A DNA stretch of 64,000 nt from JBDTVS01 sp040007095 (lineage in GTDB: Bacteria > Acidobacteriota > Vicinamibacteria > Vicinamibacterales > CAVVIG01), in assembly GCA_040007095.1 (NCBI GenBank), contig JBDTVS010000009.1:1-64000 (forward strand), in the 5' to 3' direction. This document shows, in pieces, positions 25,555-34,049 of the stretch (the first letter of the stretch is position 1; every line of letters begins with the position of its first letter). The position numbers were made by a program, and so were the translations under genes. Below the pieces are notes generated by a model that was given only the letters and a program-made list of their open reading frames with translations, was not told where the DNA came from and did not search any database.

Positions 25555-26286
25555 ATGTCTGTGGTTGACGGTCCAAGCCGGATCCCGATGGCGGGCGCCC
25601 GCCCGTCGGTCCTTGTTGTCGAGGACGAGCAGAAGGTCGCCAACGCCCTCCGGGAAGGTCTCGAGGGCGAACAGTACGACGTCGCGGTCGAGCATACGGG
25701 GGAGGGCGCGTTCTTTCGGCTCAACACCGAGAGCTACGACGTCATTCTGCTCGACCTGATGCTGCCGGGCCGAGATGGGCTGCAAATACTCAGAACGCTG
25801 CGGCAGCGCGGCGACAAAACCCCGGTGCTGGTGCTCACGGCGCGCGACACCCTCGAGGATCGGGTGACGGGCCTCGACAGCGGGGCCGACGACTACCTCG
25901 TCAAGCCGTTCGCCTTCGAAGAGGTGCTGGCCCGGATTCGCGCCCTGTTGCGGCGAGGCCGTGTCAGCGAACCGTTGCGGCTCCGCGTCGCCGACCTCGA
26001 CCTCGACATCGTGACGCGGAAAGTGGTACGCAGCGGCCGGACGGTCGATCTGACAGTGCGCGAGTTCGAGCTGCTCGAGTACCTGCTGAGGCATCAGGGG
26101 CAGACCGTATCCCGCGGGATGCTGGCCCGCGACGTCTGGAAGGAGCCGTCGCGATCGACGTCGCTCGACAACGTCATCGACGTGCATATCGCGCGGCTTC
26201 GGCGGAAGGTCGATCTCGATCAGCCCGTGAAGCTGCTGCACACCGTGCGCGGGGTCGGTTTCATGGTGCGCGAGGGAGAGCCATGA
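25555..26286 (+). CDS. OmpR-family response regulator
   Basis: A 243-residue response regulator with receiver domain (VVEDEQKVANALREGL, phospho-acceptor D67 in VILLDLMLPG, YLVKPFAF) and a C-terminal winged helix (LTVREFELLEYLL, ending TVRGVGFMVREGEP). It is closest in character to CusR/CopR-type regulators. An ATG at 25588 (MAGARPSVLVVEDE) is an alternative start. It precedes the kinase gene, from which it is separated by an unusual octamer tandem repeat. Confidence 0.95.
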   Translation: MSVVDGPSRIPMAGARPSVLVVEDEQKVANALREGLEGEQYDVAVEHTGEGAFFRLNTESYDVILLDLMLPGRDGLQILRTLRQRGDKTPVLVLTARDTLEDRVTGLDSGADDYLVKPFAFEEVLARIRALLRRGRVSEPLRLRVADLDLDIVTRKVVRSGRTVDLTVREFELLEYLLRHQGQTVSRGMLARDVWKEPSRSTSLDNVIDVHIARLRRKVDLDQPVKLLHTVRGVGFMVREGEP

Positions 26287-26287
26287 G

Positions 26288-26327
26288 ATGGAGTGATGGA
26301 GTAATGGAGTGATGGGGTGATGGGGTG
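26288..26327 (+). repeat. Five 8-base units forming overlapping start-stop mini-ORFs
   Basis: Units are ATGGAGTG, ATGGAGTA, ATGGAGTG, ATGGGGTG and ATGGGGTG. Each ATG opens a two-codon ORF (Met-Glu or Met-Gly) whose stop (TGA or TAA) overlaps the ATG of the next unit; the last unit contains the GTG start of the kinase. It begins one base after the TGA stop of the response regulator. The layout allows a termination-reinitiation relay into the kinase gene, or may be only a microsatellite. Confidence 0.7.
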
Positions 26328-27755
26328 ACGGTCTCGCCTTGGCGGCCGCTGAGCCTGCGAGTGTCCCTGACGCTCTGCTACGTCGGGGCCATGCTGGTGA
26401 TCCTCGGGGTCTACGCCGCCGTGGTGTTCGCGTTTGTCAGCCGCAGCGTCTCGGCGACGCTCGATCAGCGACTGCGCGGCGATTTCTGGCTGACCTCCGC
26501 GATGGTGGACGAGGACCCTGATGGCAAGATCGTCGGCTACGATCCTTATTTTGGGGCCGGGGACGAAGGCGGCACCGACGAGGCGGGTCCGTGGCTGCAA
26601 GTATGGAGCCCGGAAGGCGCGCTCCTCTATGCGAATGGTGTGGCTCAGCGGACGCCGTTGCCGGCCAGCCGCGCGCTGGCGCTCAAGTCTGACGATCGCA
26701 TCGAATCGATTGCCGCTGCGGGTACTTCGTTCAGGGTGGTCAGCCGCCATGGCCGGATCTCGAGTCGGGAGGTCGTGATTCAGGTTGCACGATCGGAAAC
26801 CCCGATGCGGGACGAACTGCGCCAGTTGGCGCTCATTCTCGTGCTCGGGCTGCCGCTCGGCATTGCGATCGCCGGCTTTGGCGGGTACTCGCTCGCCCGT
26901 CTGGCGCTCGCGCCGGTGAACCGGATGGCGGAGCGGGCGCGGCTGATCACGGCCGAGCGGCTCAGCGATCGATTGCCGGTCGACCATCCCGAGGACGAGC
27001 TCGGGCGGCTGGCCACCGTGTTCAACCAGACGCTCGGCCGCCTCGAAGCGTCGTTCGAGCAGATGCGCCGCTTCACGGCCGACGTCTCACACGAGCTGAG
27101 GACGCCGTTGACCGCGATTCGGAGCGTCGGAGAAGTCGGCCTGCGCGAATCTCGCAGCGGTCGCGATTACCGCGCGATCATCGCCAGCATGCTCGAGGAA
27201 GCCGACCGCCTGGCTGGACTGGTTGAACGATTGCTGACGCTGTCGCGTGCCGAGAGCGGACACGCGAAGCTCACCATCGACGTCGTCGACCTGAAAGAAC
27301 TGGCCGACGACGTGGTGAACTATCTCGGCGTGCTGGCGGAAGAGAAGGGACAGTCGCTGACGGTCGAGGCCGTGGGCGCGCCGCGCGGATCCGCCGATCG
27401 CCTCGTGCTTCGGCAATCGCTGATCAATCTGGTGGACAATGCCATCAAGTACACGCCTGCCGGTGGCAGTATTCGGATTCACGTCGCCGACACGGCATCG
27501 GGGCCATCGCTGCTGGTGAGCGACAGCGGTCCAGGCGTCGCGCCCGAAGTGCGCACGAGGATTTTCGATCGCTACGAACGCGGCGGAGCATCGCCGGCTG
27601 ACGACATCGGCGGGTCCGGTCTCGGCCTGGCGATCGCCAAGTGGGCGGTGGAGGTCAACGGCGGGCAGCTTCGGCTCGATAACACCAGCGACACGGGCAG
27701 CACGTTTCGCATCACGCTGCCTCGGGTGCCGGCGGCATCGAGCGCCCGCGCATGA
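26325..27755 (+). CDS. Sensor histidine kinase with HAMP domain
   Basis: A 476-residue membrane kinase. TM1 is at about 12-38 and TM2 at about 167-190, with a periplasmic sensor of about 125 residues between them. A HAMP region (191-245) is followed by phospho-acceptor H256 in SHELRTPLTAIRSVGEVGL. The ATPase motifs are NLVDNAIKYTPAGG, DSGPGV and GGSGLGLAIAKWAV. The GTG start lies inside the last octamer of the tandem repeat upstream. It pairs with the response regulator at 25555. The signal is unknown. Confidence 0.94.
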   Translation: MTVSPWRPLSLRVSLTLCYVGAMLVILGVYAAVVFAFVSRSVSATLDQRLRGDFWLTSAMVDEDPDGKIVGYDPYFGAGDEGGTDEAGPWLQVWSPEGALLYANGVAQRTPLPASRALALKSDDRIESIAAAGTSFRVVSRHGRISSREVVIQVARSETPMRDELRQLALILVLGLPLGIAIAGFGGYSLARLALAPVNRMAERARLITAERLSDRLPVDHPEDELGRLATVFNQTLGRLEASFEQMRRFTADVSHELRTPLTAIRSVGEVGLRESRSGRDYRAIIASMLEEADRLAGLVERLLTLSRAESGHAKLTIDVVDLKELADDVVNYLGVLAEEKGQSLTVEAVGAPRGSADRLVLRQSLINLVDNAIKYTPAGGSIRIHVADTASGPSLLVSDSGPGVAPEVRTRIFDRYERGGASPADDIGGSGLGLAIAKWAVEVNGGQLRLDNTSDTGSTFRITLPRVPAASSARA

Positions 27756-27816
27756 TGGGCTGGCGCCGACCGACACGAAGAATGGGTGCACGGTGATCAT
27801 TGGAACATTTTGGGTT

Positions 27817-27856
27817 CGTACAGCTGGAAGACGCTACGTACAGCTGGAAGACGCAA
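27817..27856. repeat. 20-base tandem duplication
   Basis: CGTACAGCTGGAAGACGCTA at 27817-27836 is repeated at 27837-27856 with one base different. It lies in the 358-base gap between the kinase gene and the next secreted-protein gene. Confidence 0.85.
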
Positions 27857-27987
27857 CGAGCGCGGGCCGCGAAACGGCCGGGCACACCTCGGCGTATTTC
27901 AACGATGGGGGAGCTATGACACGGGGTAAGTGGACGACAGTAAGGGCCCGCGCAAGAGTAACGTTTGCAAGTTGTGGGCGTCGAGGC

Positions 27988-28107
27988 GCCCGCCCGGCAA
28001 GGCGCGAGGAGCGCGCAAACCGGGAGCATGCAGGCGACGAGCAACGCGGCCCGGCGGGATGCATCGGCGGCCACAACGCGAACGTTAGTTTCGCGGGGGT
28101 CCTAAGT
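27988..28107 (+). repeat. Dispersed repeat A, copy 2
   Basis: Contains GCCCGCCCGGCAAGGCGCGA, then ACCGGGAGCATGC, CGACGAGCAACGC, GGCGGGATGCATCGGCGGC and, after a looser stretch, GGTCC-TAAG. Over about 85 bases it is nearly identical to copy 3 (32669-32786), and it shares the same blocks in order with the minus-strand interior of 52-217. It ends just before the probable start codon of the next gene, as copy 3 also nearly does. The rest of the gap 27756-28113 holds the 20-base duplication and no other gene. Confidence 0.75.
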
Positions 28108-28113
28108 AGGCTG

Positions 28114-28938
28114 TTGACGTGGGCGCTGGTGCTCATCGCAGCTCCCGCGTTCGCGCAAGCAGATTTCACGGGCACCTGGGGCGCCAGGTACCAGGAGGAC
28201 TTCACGGAACGCATCCCGGGCCCGGACCTCGGCGACTATCTCGGGCTGCCGATCAACGCCTCGGCGCGACAGTTCGGCGATAGCTGGGACCCATCGCGGA
28301 TTACACTGCCCGAGGAGCAGTGCAGGGTGCACGTCTCTCCGTACATCTATCGCGGGCCGCTGAACCTGCGCGTCTGGGAGGAGCGAGATCCGGACACGCA
28401 GGAACTGGTCGCCATCAAACACCACATCAGCACCTACGACCAGACGCGGACCATCTACATGGACGGCCGGCCGCACCCCTCGGAGATCGCCGCACACACC
28501 TGGAAAGGCTTCTCGACCGGGCGCTGGGTGGGTGACATGCTGGTCGTCGAGACGACCCACATCAAGCAGGGATGGATTCGCCGGAACGGTCTGCCGATGA
28601 GCGACAAGGCGACGATGACCGAGTTCTTCGTGCGCAACGGCGAGGTCTTGACCAGGATGTGGTCGCTCCATGATCCGGTGTATCTCACCGAACCGCTGGT
28701 CAAGAGCGAGGATTTCGTGCTCGCGGGGCGCAGCCTGCCGGCGCAGAACTGGCTCTACGAATGTCACCCCGTGGTCGAGGTGGTCCGCCCGAAAGGCGTG
28801 GTGCCGGCCTACCAGCTTGGTGAGGCGACCTTCTACAAAGAGTTTCAGGATCGGTTTCACATTCCCAAGTTCGCGATCGACGGCGGCGCTGAAACGATGT
28901 ATCCCGAGTTCATGGACAAGCTGAAGCAGGCGAAGTAG
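28114..28938 (+). CDS. Secreted protein of the DFTGTW paralogue family
   Basis: An exported protein of unknown function, about 274 residues from TTG 28114. A hydrophobic signal (TWALVLIAAPAFA) precedes ADFTGTWGARYQEDF. Later blocks (MLVVETTHIKQGWIRRNGLPMSDKATMTEFFV, HDPVYLTEPLVKSEDF) are shared with the products at 29934 and 58199. The start is uncertain: the frame is open back to 27793, with an ATG at 27916 behind a good GGGGGAG, but that would put repeat A inside the coding region. TTG 28114 lies at the same place relative to the repeat as the start of the gene at 32800. Confidence 0.75.
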   Translation: MTWALVLIAAPAFAQADFTGTWGARYQEDFTERIPGPDLGDYLGLPINASARQFGDSWDPSRITLPEEQCRVHVSPYIYRGPLNLRVWEERDPDTQELVAIKHHISTYDQTRTIYMDGRPHPSEIAAHTWKGFSTGRWVGDMLVVETTHIKQGWIRRNGLPMSDKATMTEFFVRNGEVLTRMWSLHDPVYLTEPLVKSEDFVLAGRSLPAQNWLYECHPVVEVVRPKGVVPAYQLGEATFYKEFQDRFHIPKFAIDGGAETMYPEFMDKLKQAK

Positions 28939-29934
28939 ATGGCGAAGACACTCACAACGCTGGCGGGGCTCGCGCTGGTCGTGTGCGGAGCCGCCCGGAG
29001 TGCGGGGGCCCAAACGGCGGCGGCTCAGACTGCCGCGCAAGCCGCGGGCGGCGGCGACATCCAGGTGCTGAAAGTGCAAGGCAACGTCTACATGCTCGCC
29101 GGTCCCGGCGGGAACACCACGGTGCAGGTCGGCGATGTCGGCGTGCTCGTGGTCGACACGCAGTTGGCGTCGGTCAGCGACAAGCTGCTCGCGGCGATTC
29201 GTGCGATCTCCCCCAAACCGATTCACTACATCATCAACACGAATGGTCGCGGCGATGCGATCGGGGGAAATGCCGCGCTGGCGAAGGCCGGGCCCACACG
29301 GTTGAATCGGGCGCCGATTCAAGCGGGCCTTGGCGGCAACGTCGAGGCGAAGACCACGATCATCGCCCATGAAACCGTGCTCAACCGGCTGATCGCGACA
29401 CCCGGAGTGCCGCCCGACGCATGGCCGACGGAGACATTCTTTGGCGAGGACAACGAGATCTTCTTCGCCGGCGAAGCGGTGCAGATTTTCCACCAGCCGG
29501 CCGCCCAGACCGACGGCGACAGCATCGTCTTCTTCCGGCGGTCGGACGTGATTGCCACCGGCGACCTCTTCACGACCACGATGTATCCGTTCATCGACGC
29601 GGCGAAGGGCGGAAGCATCGACGGCGTCATCGCGGCGCTGAACCGGATCATCGAGATCGCCATTCCCGATCACAAGGTGCAGGAAGGCGGCACGATGATC
29701 ATCCCGGGGCATGGCCGGTTGTGCGACGAGCAGGATGTGATCGAGTACCGCGATATGGTCACGATCATCCGCGATCGCGTGCAGTACATGATCAGCAAGG
29801 GCAGGACGCTCGATCAGATCAAGGCGGCGAAGCCGACGCTCGACTTCGATCCCCGTTTCGGTTCGACGAGCGGTGCCTGGACGACCACGATGTTCATCGA
29901 ACAGATCTATCGCGACCTGACGAAGAAAAAGTAA
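28939..29934 (+). CDS. Metallo-beta-lactamase-fold protein lacking metal ligands
   Basis: A 331-residue secreted protein (signal to about residue 24) with the MBL fold: GPGGNTTVQVGDVGVLVVDTQ, HYIINTNGRGDAIGGN, ATGDLF and IIPGHGRLC. The usual HxHxDH metal motif is replaced by N102-G-R-G-D-A107. The later TDGD segment carries Gln (AAQTDGD) where a ligand His is expected. Only the Asp and the PGHG histidine remain, so hydrolysis with a normal binuclear site is unlikely. It starts directly after the TAG of the upstream gene and overlaps the next gene (TAATG). Function is unknown; a binding role is possible. Confidence 0.85.
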   Translation: MAKTLTTLAGLALVVCGAARSAGAQTAAAQTAAQAAGGGDIQVLKVQGNVYMLAGPGGNTTVQVGDVGVLVVDTQLASVSDKLLAAIRAISPKPIHYIINTNGRGDAIGGNAALAKAGPTRLNRAPIQAGLGGNVEAKTTIIAHETVLNRLIATPGVPPDAWPTETFFGEDNEIFFAGEAVQIFHQPAAQTDGDSIVFFRRSDVIATGDLFTTTMYPFIDAAKGGSIDGVIAALNRIIEIAIPDHKVQEGGTMIIPGHGRLCDEQDVIEYRDMVTIIRDRVQYMISKGRTLDQIKAAKPTLDFDPRFGSTSGAWTTTMFIEQIYRDLTKKK

Positions 29935-30965
29935 TGACCAATCATCTCGCGGCGCAGGCGCGCAGAATGGCTCACGCAGTACGTTCACGTCGTCGCTCCG
30001 GTGCAGGGAGAGGAGTGCTCCTCTCGAGCGGCGGGGAGACGGCTCGCCGCTCCATCGGTCGACGCAGACTGATGGTCTCGACGCTGGCCCTGGTTGCCCT
30101 CATCGCGCCGGGATTGGCCGCGCAACGAGGAGGCCGCGGCGGCCCTCCGCCGACGGGGCAGGCCGGGGCTCCGGTTGATCTGACCGGCTATTGGGTGTCG
30201 GTCGTCACGGAAGACTGGCGCTTTCGTATGGTGACGCCACCCAAAGGGGACTACGCGAGCGTGCCGATCAGCGCCGAAGGCCGACGGGTCGCGGACACCT
30301 GGGAGCCGGCCAAGGACGGCCTGTGCGAGGCCTACGGCGCCGCCGGCCTGATGCGCATGCCCGGCCGTCTGCACATCACGTGGCAGGACGAAAACACCTT
30401 GAAGATCGAAACGGACGCCGGTCAGCAGACGCGCCTGCTGCACTTTGGCGCCGCCCGCCCGCCGAGCGCGGAACGTTCGCGGCAGGGATACTCGGTCGCG
30501 CAGTGGATCGGCGGCCCTCCCCTCGGGCTTGGCGGATTCGGAGGGTTCGGCGGCAACGTCGCGCCCGACGCCGCCCCGCCCGCCCGTGGCGCGGCAGCAC
30601 CGGCAGCGGCGCCAGCACCCGGTCCGGCTCCCGCCAGAGGCGCCGGTGCCGGCGCCGGCGCTCGTGGCGGTGCGACAGGTGCAGGTGGCCGCGGCGCAGG
30701 CGCGCCCGAACGCTGGGGCGTTCTGCGCGTCACGACGAATCAGCTCACGCTCGGGTGGCTCCGCAAGAACGGCGTGCCTTACAGCGAGAACACCACGATG
30801 ACCGAGAATTTCATGCGCTTCACCGACGGCGCCGACGAGTGGTTCACCGTCGGCACGATTGTCGAGGACCCGCTCTATCTCACCGGCTCGTTTATTACGA
30901 GCAGCAACTTCAAACGCGAGGCCGACGGCGCCAAGTTCAAGCCGACGGCCTGCCGAACCAGCTAG
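29934..30965 (+). CDS. Secreted DLTGYW-family protein with Gly/Ala/Pro linker
   Basis: A 343-residue protein if started at the ATG 29934, which overlaps the MBL stop codon (TAATG). The predicted signal (MVSTLALVALIAPGLAAQ) begins at an internal ATG at 30072, which would give 297 residues; the Arg-rich stretch before it is unusual for a signal peptide. After VDLTGYWVSVVTEDWRF come CEAYGAAGLMRMPGRLHITW and TLKIETDAGQQTRLLHF. A low-complexity Ala/Gly/Pro/Arg linker (30540-30715) precedes LGWLRKNGVPYSENTTMTENF. It is paralogous to the products at 28114 and 58199. Function is unknown. Confidence 0.75.
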   Translation: MTNHLAAQARRMAHAVRSRRRSGAGRGVLLSSGGETARRSIGRRRLMVSTLALVALIAPGLAAQRGGRGGPPPTGQAGAPVDLTGYWVSVVTEDWRFRMVTPPKGDYASVPISAEGRRVADTWEPAKDGLCEAYGAAGLMRMPGRLHITWQDENTLKIETDAGQQTRLLHFGAARPPSAERSRQGYSVAQWIGGPPLGLGGFGGFGGNVAPDAAPPARGAAAPAAAPAPGPAPARGAGAGAGARGGATGAGGRGAGAPERWGVLRVTTNQLTLGWLRKNGVPYSENTTMTENFMRFTDGADEWFTVGTIVEDPLYLTGSFITSSNFKREADGAKFKPTACRTS

Positions 30966-30974
30966 GCCATGAAC

Positions 30975-31030
30975 AACGGTCACGAAGAATACCGAGAGAC
31001 TCTTTGTGTTCTTCGTGTCTTTGTGGTTCT
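30975..31030. repeat. AACCACnAAG-type intergenic repeat
   Basis: CTTTGTGTTCTTCGTGTCTT followed by TGTGGTTC is the inverted form of the AACCACAAAGAACACAAAG repeat found near 51.1 and 57.6 kb. A poorer opposite arm (GGTCACGAAGAATACC) lies just upstream, so a hairpin between the two genes is possible. Confidence 0.5.
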
Positions 31031-31066
31031 GGATTTCAGTTCTGCAATGCCCTTTCAGTTCAGATC

Positions 31067-31462
31067 ATGAAAGGCGCAGGTGGAACGAGCGGCGGCGTCG
31101 GGATGTTCTTCGGGGGCGCGGCCATGGTGCTTACCGGCGGATACCTGCTGCTGACTCGAGTCAGCGTGATGAGCGGCGGCTGGCTCTTCTACGGGTACGA
31201 TGCGTTCGGGCTCTCGCTGTTTCCGCTGCTCGTCGGCATCGGCATGCTGTTCTACAACGGTCGCTCGGTGCTCGGCTGGCTCCTGGCGAGCGGTGGTACG
31301 CTCATCATCCTCGTCGGCATCGTTGCGAACATGCACGTCTACTTCAGAACCACTTCGCTGTTCGACACGCTGATCATGCTCGGGCTGCTGGCGGGCGGCG
31401 CGGGGCTCATCGCCCGCTCTCTCCGCGACATCGACGCCGCCGATTCCCAGTCCGGGACGTAA
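31067..31462 (+). CDS. Small four-helix membrane protein
   Basis: A 131-residue protein with four hydrophobic helices: GGVGMFFGGAAMVLTGGYLLL, FGLSLFPLLVGIGMLFY, LGWLLASGGTLIILVGIVANM and LFDTLIMLGLLAGGAGLIARSL. The tail is short and acidic. I do not recognise the family. The open frame extends upstream, but only the ATG at 31067 starts a protein of sensible composition. It follows the secreted-protein genes on the same strand after about 100 bases. Confidence 0.7.
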   Translation: MKGAGGTSGGVGMFFGGAAMVLTGGYLLLTRVSVMSGGWLFYGYDAFGLSLFPLLVGIGMLFYNGRSVLGWLLASGGTLIILVGIVANMHVYFRTTSLFDTLIMLGLLAGGAGLIARSLRDIDAADSQSGT

Positions 31463-31652
31463 GCGGTTCGACCACCTCTGCAGGTTCTCCTTCGCAATTC
31501 GCCTTGACGCTGGCATAGCACTTCGGCGACAGTGCTACCGCTTGAATCCCTTCTATCTCAACAATGGACACGGTCGGCAGCAGTCGATCGCGACGCGTCA
31601 CGGCCAGGCGTCTCGCCGTCGCAATTCCCAGATCCCGGTGAGAGCGTAGCCC

Positions 31653-32585
31653 TTGGACCTACGCCACCTGCGGGCCTTCGCCGCCGTCGCCGAGTCGCGG
31701 AGCTTTTCGAAGGCTGCGCGCCAGCTTCGCATCGCGCAGCCTCCACTCAGCCGGCACATCCGCCAACTCGAAAACGAGCTCGGTGTGAAGCTGTTCGTCC
31801 GCACGACCAGCGGCGCTCAGCTGACCTGCGAGGGCAGGATGCTGCTCGAGAGGGCGAAGAGCCTGCTCGCCGATGTCGGCGGATTCGTGGAGCTGGCCTC
31901 CCGAATGAAAAACGGCACGATGAGCATGGTGAAGGTTGGCATCGCGCCTGGACTCGGTGAAGTCGTCAACCGCATCCGCGTCCATCTAGTTGAGCGGCAG
32001 CCGGAGTTGTCAATCGAAGGCCTCGACGTGGTCTCCGGACAGCAATACGACGCTCTGCGTCAAGGCGCGATCGACGTCGGGGTCCTGCGCCACGTCGACG
32101 ATCGCCTGGCCATCGAGAGCGAGCGGCTGTTTGAGGAGCGATTCGTGGTCATCCTCCACGAGCGCCATCCGCTCGCGAAGCGAAAGTCGCTGCGCCTGAA
32201 GCAGCTCGCGGATGTACCGCTGTTGCTTCACGAGCGCCCCTGGGCGCCCGTCGCGCACGACAAGATCCTCACCCTGTACGGAGCCGCCGGCATCGCGCCG
32301 GACGTCGTCACGCTCCACGCCGAACCGGGCGATCAGGCGTCGATGCTCGCCGTGGCCTCAGGGGAAGGCGTGTGCCTGGCGCTCAAGAGCGTGATGAGCC
32401 GCAGCTACGTGTCGGTGGGCGGCGTCGCGGTGGTCCCGCTCGACGAGCCCGACGCCGTGCTCCAGGTGCAGGTCGCCTGGCGGCGGGGTGAGACATCGAA
32501 GAGGATTCAGTACTTCGTGGCCGCGGCGCACGAGGTGTTCCCGGCCAGCGGTGTCGGCGGCGACCCGCGAGCCAATCCGCGCTGA
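31653..32585 (+). CDS. LysR-family transcriptional regulator
   Basis: A 310-residue regulator with the N-terminal HTH MDLRHLRAFAAVAESRSFSKAARQLRIAQPPLSRHIRQLE and a periplasmic-binding-like effector domain from about residue 90. The start is TTG at 31653. The N-terminal sequence is of the BenM/CatR type, which often respond to aromatic intermediates, and aromatic-type genes lie at 34-36 kb and 50-56 kb. The gene is not adjacent to them, so its target is inference only. Confidence 0.93.
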   Translation: MDLRHLRAFAAVAESRSFSKAARQLRIAQPPLSRHIRQLENELGVKLFVRTTSGAQLTCEGRMLLERAKSLLADVGGFVELASRMKNGTMSMVKVGIAPGLGEVVNRIRVHLVERQPELSIEGLDVVSGQQYDALRQGAIDVGVLRHVDDRLAIESERLFEERFVVILHERHPLAKRKSLRLKQLADVPLLLHERPWAPVAHDKILTLYGAAGIAPDVVTLHAEPGDQASMLAVASGEGVCLALKSVMSRSYVSVGGVAVVPLDEPDAVLQVQVAWRRGETSKRIQYFVAAAHEVFPASGVGGDPRANPR

Positions 32586-32668
32586 CGGCAGACGTGGAAC
32601 CGGAGAACGTCTGTCGACACGACGGCTCAGCGAGGAAAGCGCCGAGCTCGGAGAGAGTGCGTGGAAAC

Positions 32669-32786
32669 GCCCGCCCGGCAAGGCGCGAGAAGCGCGCACA
32701 CCGGGAGTATGCAAGCGACGACCAACGCAGCCTGGTGGGATGCATCGGCGGCTACAGTGGCAGCTTTATTTCCGCCAGGGTCCAAG
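32669..32786 (+). repeat. Dispersed repeat A, copy 3
   Basis: Same block order as copy 2: GCCCGCCCGGCAAGGCGCGA, ACCGGGAGTATGC, CGACCAACGC, GGGATGCATCGGCGGC, then TTTCCGCCAGGGTCCAAG. It ends about 13 bases before the ATG of the next gene, and the ribosome site AGAGGGAGAG follows immediately. The frame of that gene stays open across the repeat. Confidence 0.75.
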
Positions 32787-32799
32787 AGGGAGAGTCGAC

Positions 32800-33864
32800 A
32801 TGTCAGGCCTCAAACAGCCTCTCGTGGGCATCGTCGCAACGGCGCTCGTCATGGCTGTCGCGCTCGGATTTGTTTCGCTGTTCAGCTTTCCGATGTTCAC
32901 CGGTTGGGTCGCCTACTTTCTGCTCGGCTGCATTCCAATCCAGATCATTACCGCGGTCACCTGGGGAAGCAGTCCGGGTTTTGCCCAGAGCCACAGGCAG
33001 CCAATCAAGGGTCTGATCCTGACCCTGACGACGTTGGTGGTTGGCGTGCTCGTGACGGCGGTAACCCACGCCACGATCGGCGGGGCCATCAGCCCGCCCA
33101 CGCCGATGCTGGCGATGTGCGCCATCGTCTCGGTCGTCGTCACGTTCTGGGCGGCGATCATGTGGGGCGGCTGGCCGTTCACGACGCTGATCAAGAATCC
33201 GATCGCCGCCGGGTTGACGATGCTGGTGGTCTGCTATCTGGTCAACTACGCGCTGTTTCGAATCTTTTTTGACTATGGTTTCATGCAGGGCGCTCCGGTC
33301 TACGTCGCCGCGCAGGATCCACATGGACTGTTTCCGGCCTGGAACGCGCTGGTGTTCTATCTGTCGTGCCTGTCGGCGATGTTCCTGATGCTCAACTTCG
33401 ATTTGTGGCCGCTGACGATGTTTCCCGGTGTGATGCGGCAACCCGTGCTCGGCGCTGTGTGGACGGTGGCGGCGATCGTTCTCGGCGGGCTGGTCTTCTA
33501 CATCGGGGTGATCGCGCTGGGGACGGACGTCGTCGCGTTCATGGTGCGTGTGCCGGTGCCGTTCATCTTCGGCTCGATCGTCGTGTTGAACATGCTGCAG
33601 GGGTCGCTGTTCGCGAAGTATCAGCAGCCGATGAAAGGCATCTTGAACACGGTCGCGGTCGTCGTGATCGGGCAGGTGCTGTCGAGGATGTACGGCGCGC
33701 TGGCGCCGACGGTGACGGGCCCGGTCGCGCCGGGGCCGCCGACTTACGATTTCGAGATCTGGCTGGCGTCGGCGCTGCTCAGCGTGACGTTTCCGCTGCT
33801 GATCTTCTACGCTGAGTACTTCAAGTTCTGGCCGTTGAAGACAGAGCTGCCGGCGCGCCAGTAA
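32800..33864 (+). CDS. Multi-pass membrane protein of unknown function
   Basis: A 354-residue protein made almost entirely of hydrophobic helices, about nine to ten in number, starting with LVGIVATALVMAVALGFVSLF. The helices are separated by short loops with conserved-looking TWGSSPGFAQ, MWGGWPFT, DLWPLTMFPGVMRQP and YFKFWPLKTE, where aromatic residues and prolines cluster. No transporter family is recognised. The ATG at 32800 follows a good AGGGAGAG ribosome site; the open frame upstream runs through repeat A. A transporter or membrane enzyme is possible. Confidence 0.8.
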   Translation: MSGLKQPLVGIVATALVMAVALGFVSLFSFPMFTGWVAYFLLGCIPIQIITAVTWGSSPGFAQSHRQPIKGLILTLTTLVVGVLVTAVTHATIGGAISPPTPMLAMCAIVSVVVTFWAAIMWGGWPFTTLIKNPIAAGLTMLVVCYLVNYALFRIFFDYGFMQGAPVYVAAQDPHGLFPAWNALVFYLSCLSAMFLMLNFDLWPLTMFPGVMRQPVLGAVWTVAAIVLGGLVFYIGVIALGTDVVAFMVRVPVPFIFGSIVVLNMLQGSLFAKYQQPMKGILNTVAVVVIGQVLSRMYGALAPTVTGPVAPGPPTYDFEIWLASALLSVTFPLLIFYAEYFKFWPLKTELPARQ

Positions 33865-33921
33865 GCGTGGTGCCCCACGCCGACGCGGCGGGCGCCGAAG
33901 ACGGTCCGGCTGACGCCGGGC

Positions 33922-34030
33922 ACGACGCCTACACGACGCCTACACGACGCCAGGTGGCGCCGGTTCACTGGCTGACCGATGTTGAGAATCGTTCGGTGAC
34001 GATCCCGAGTCGTCCGCTGACGTCCGCTGA
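33922..34030. repeat. Patch of short tandem duplications
   Basis: The 226-base gap 33865-34090 has no gene. It holds ACGACGCCTAC at 33922-33932 and 33933-33943 plus a partial third copy, and the exact 10-base duplication CGTCCGCTGA at 34011-34020 and 34021-34030. Repeat B copy 2 then follows. Confidence 0.8.
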
Positions 34031-34049
34031 CGAACTTGAGATTCGTATG

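Noticed and set aside
24081..25727. Antisense 548-codon frame across the helicase
   Set aside because: The sense strand has every DEAD-box motif; the antisense frame has none.
28102..29988. Antisense 628-codon open frame across the secreted and MBL-fold genes
   Set aside because: Composition is that of a complementary shadow (many His, Arg, Asp) and both sense frames carry signal peptides and family motifs.
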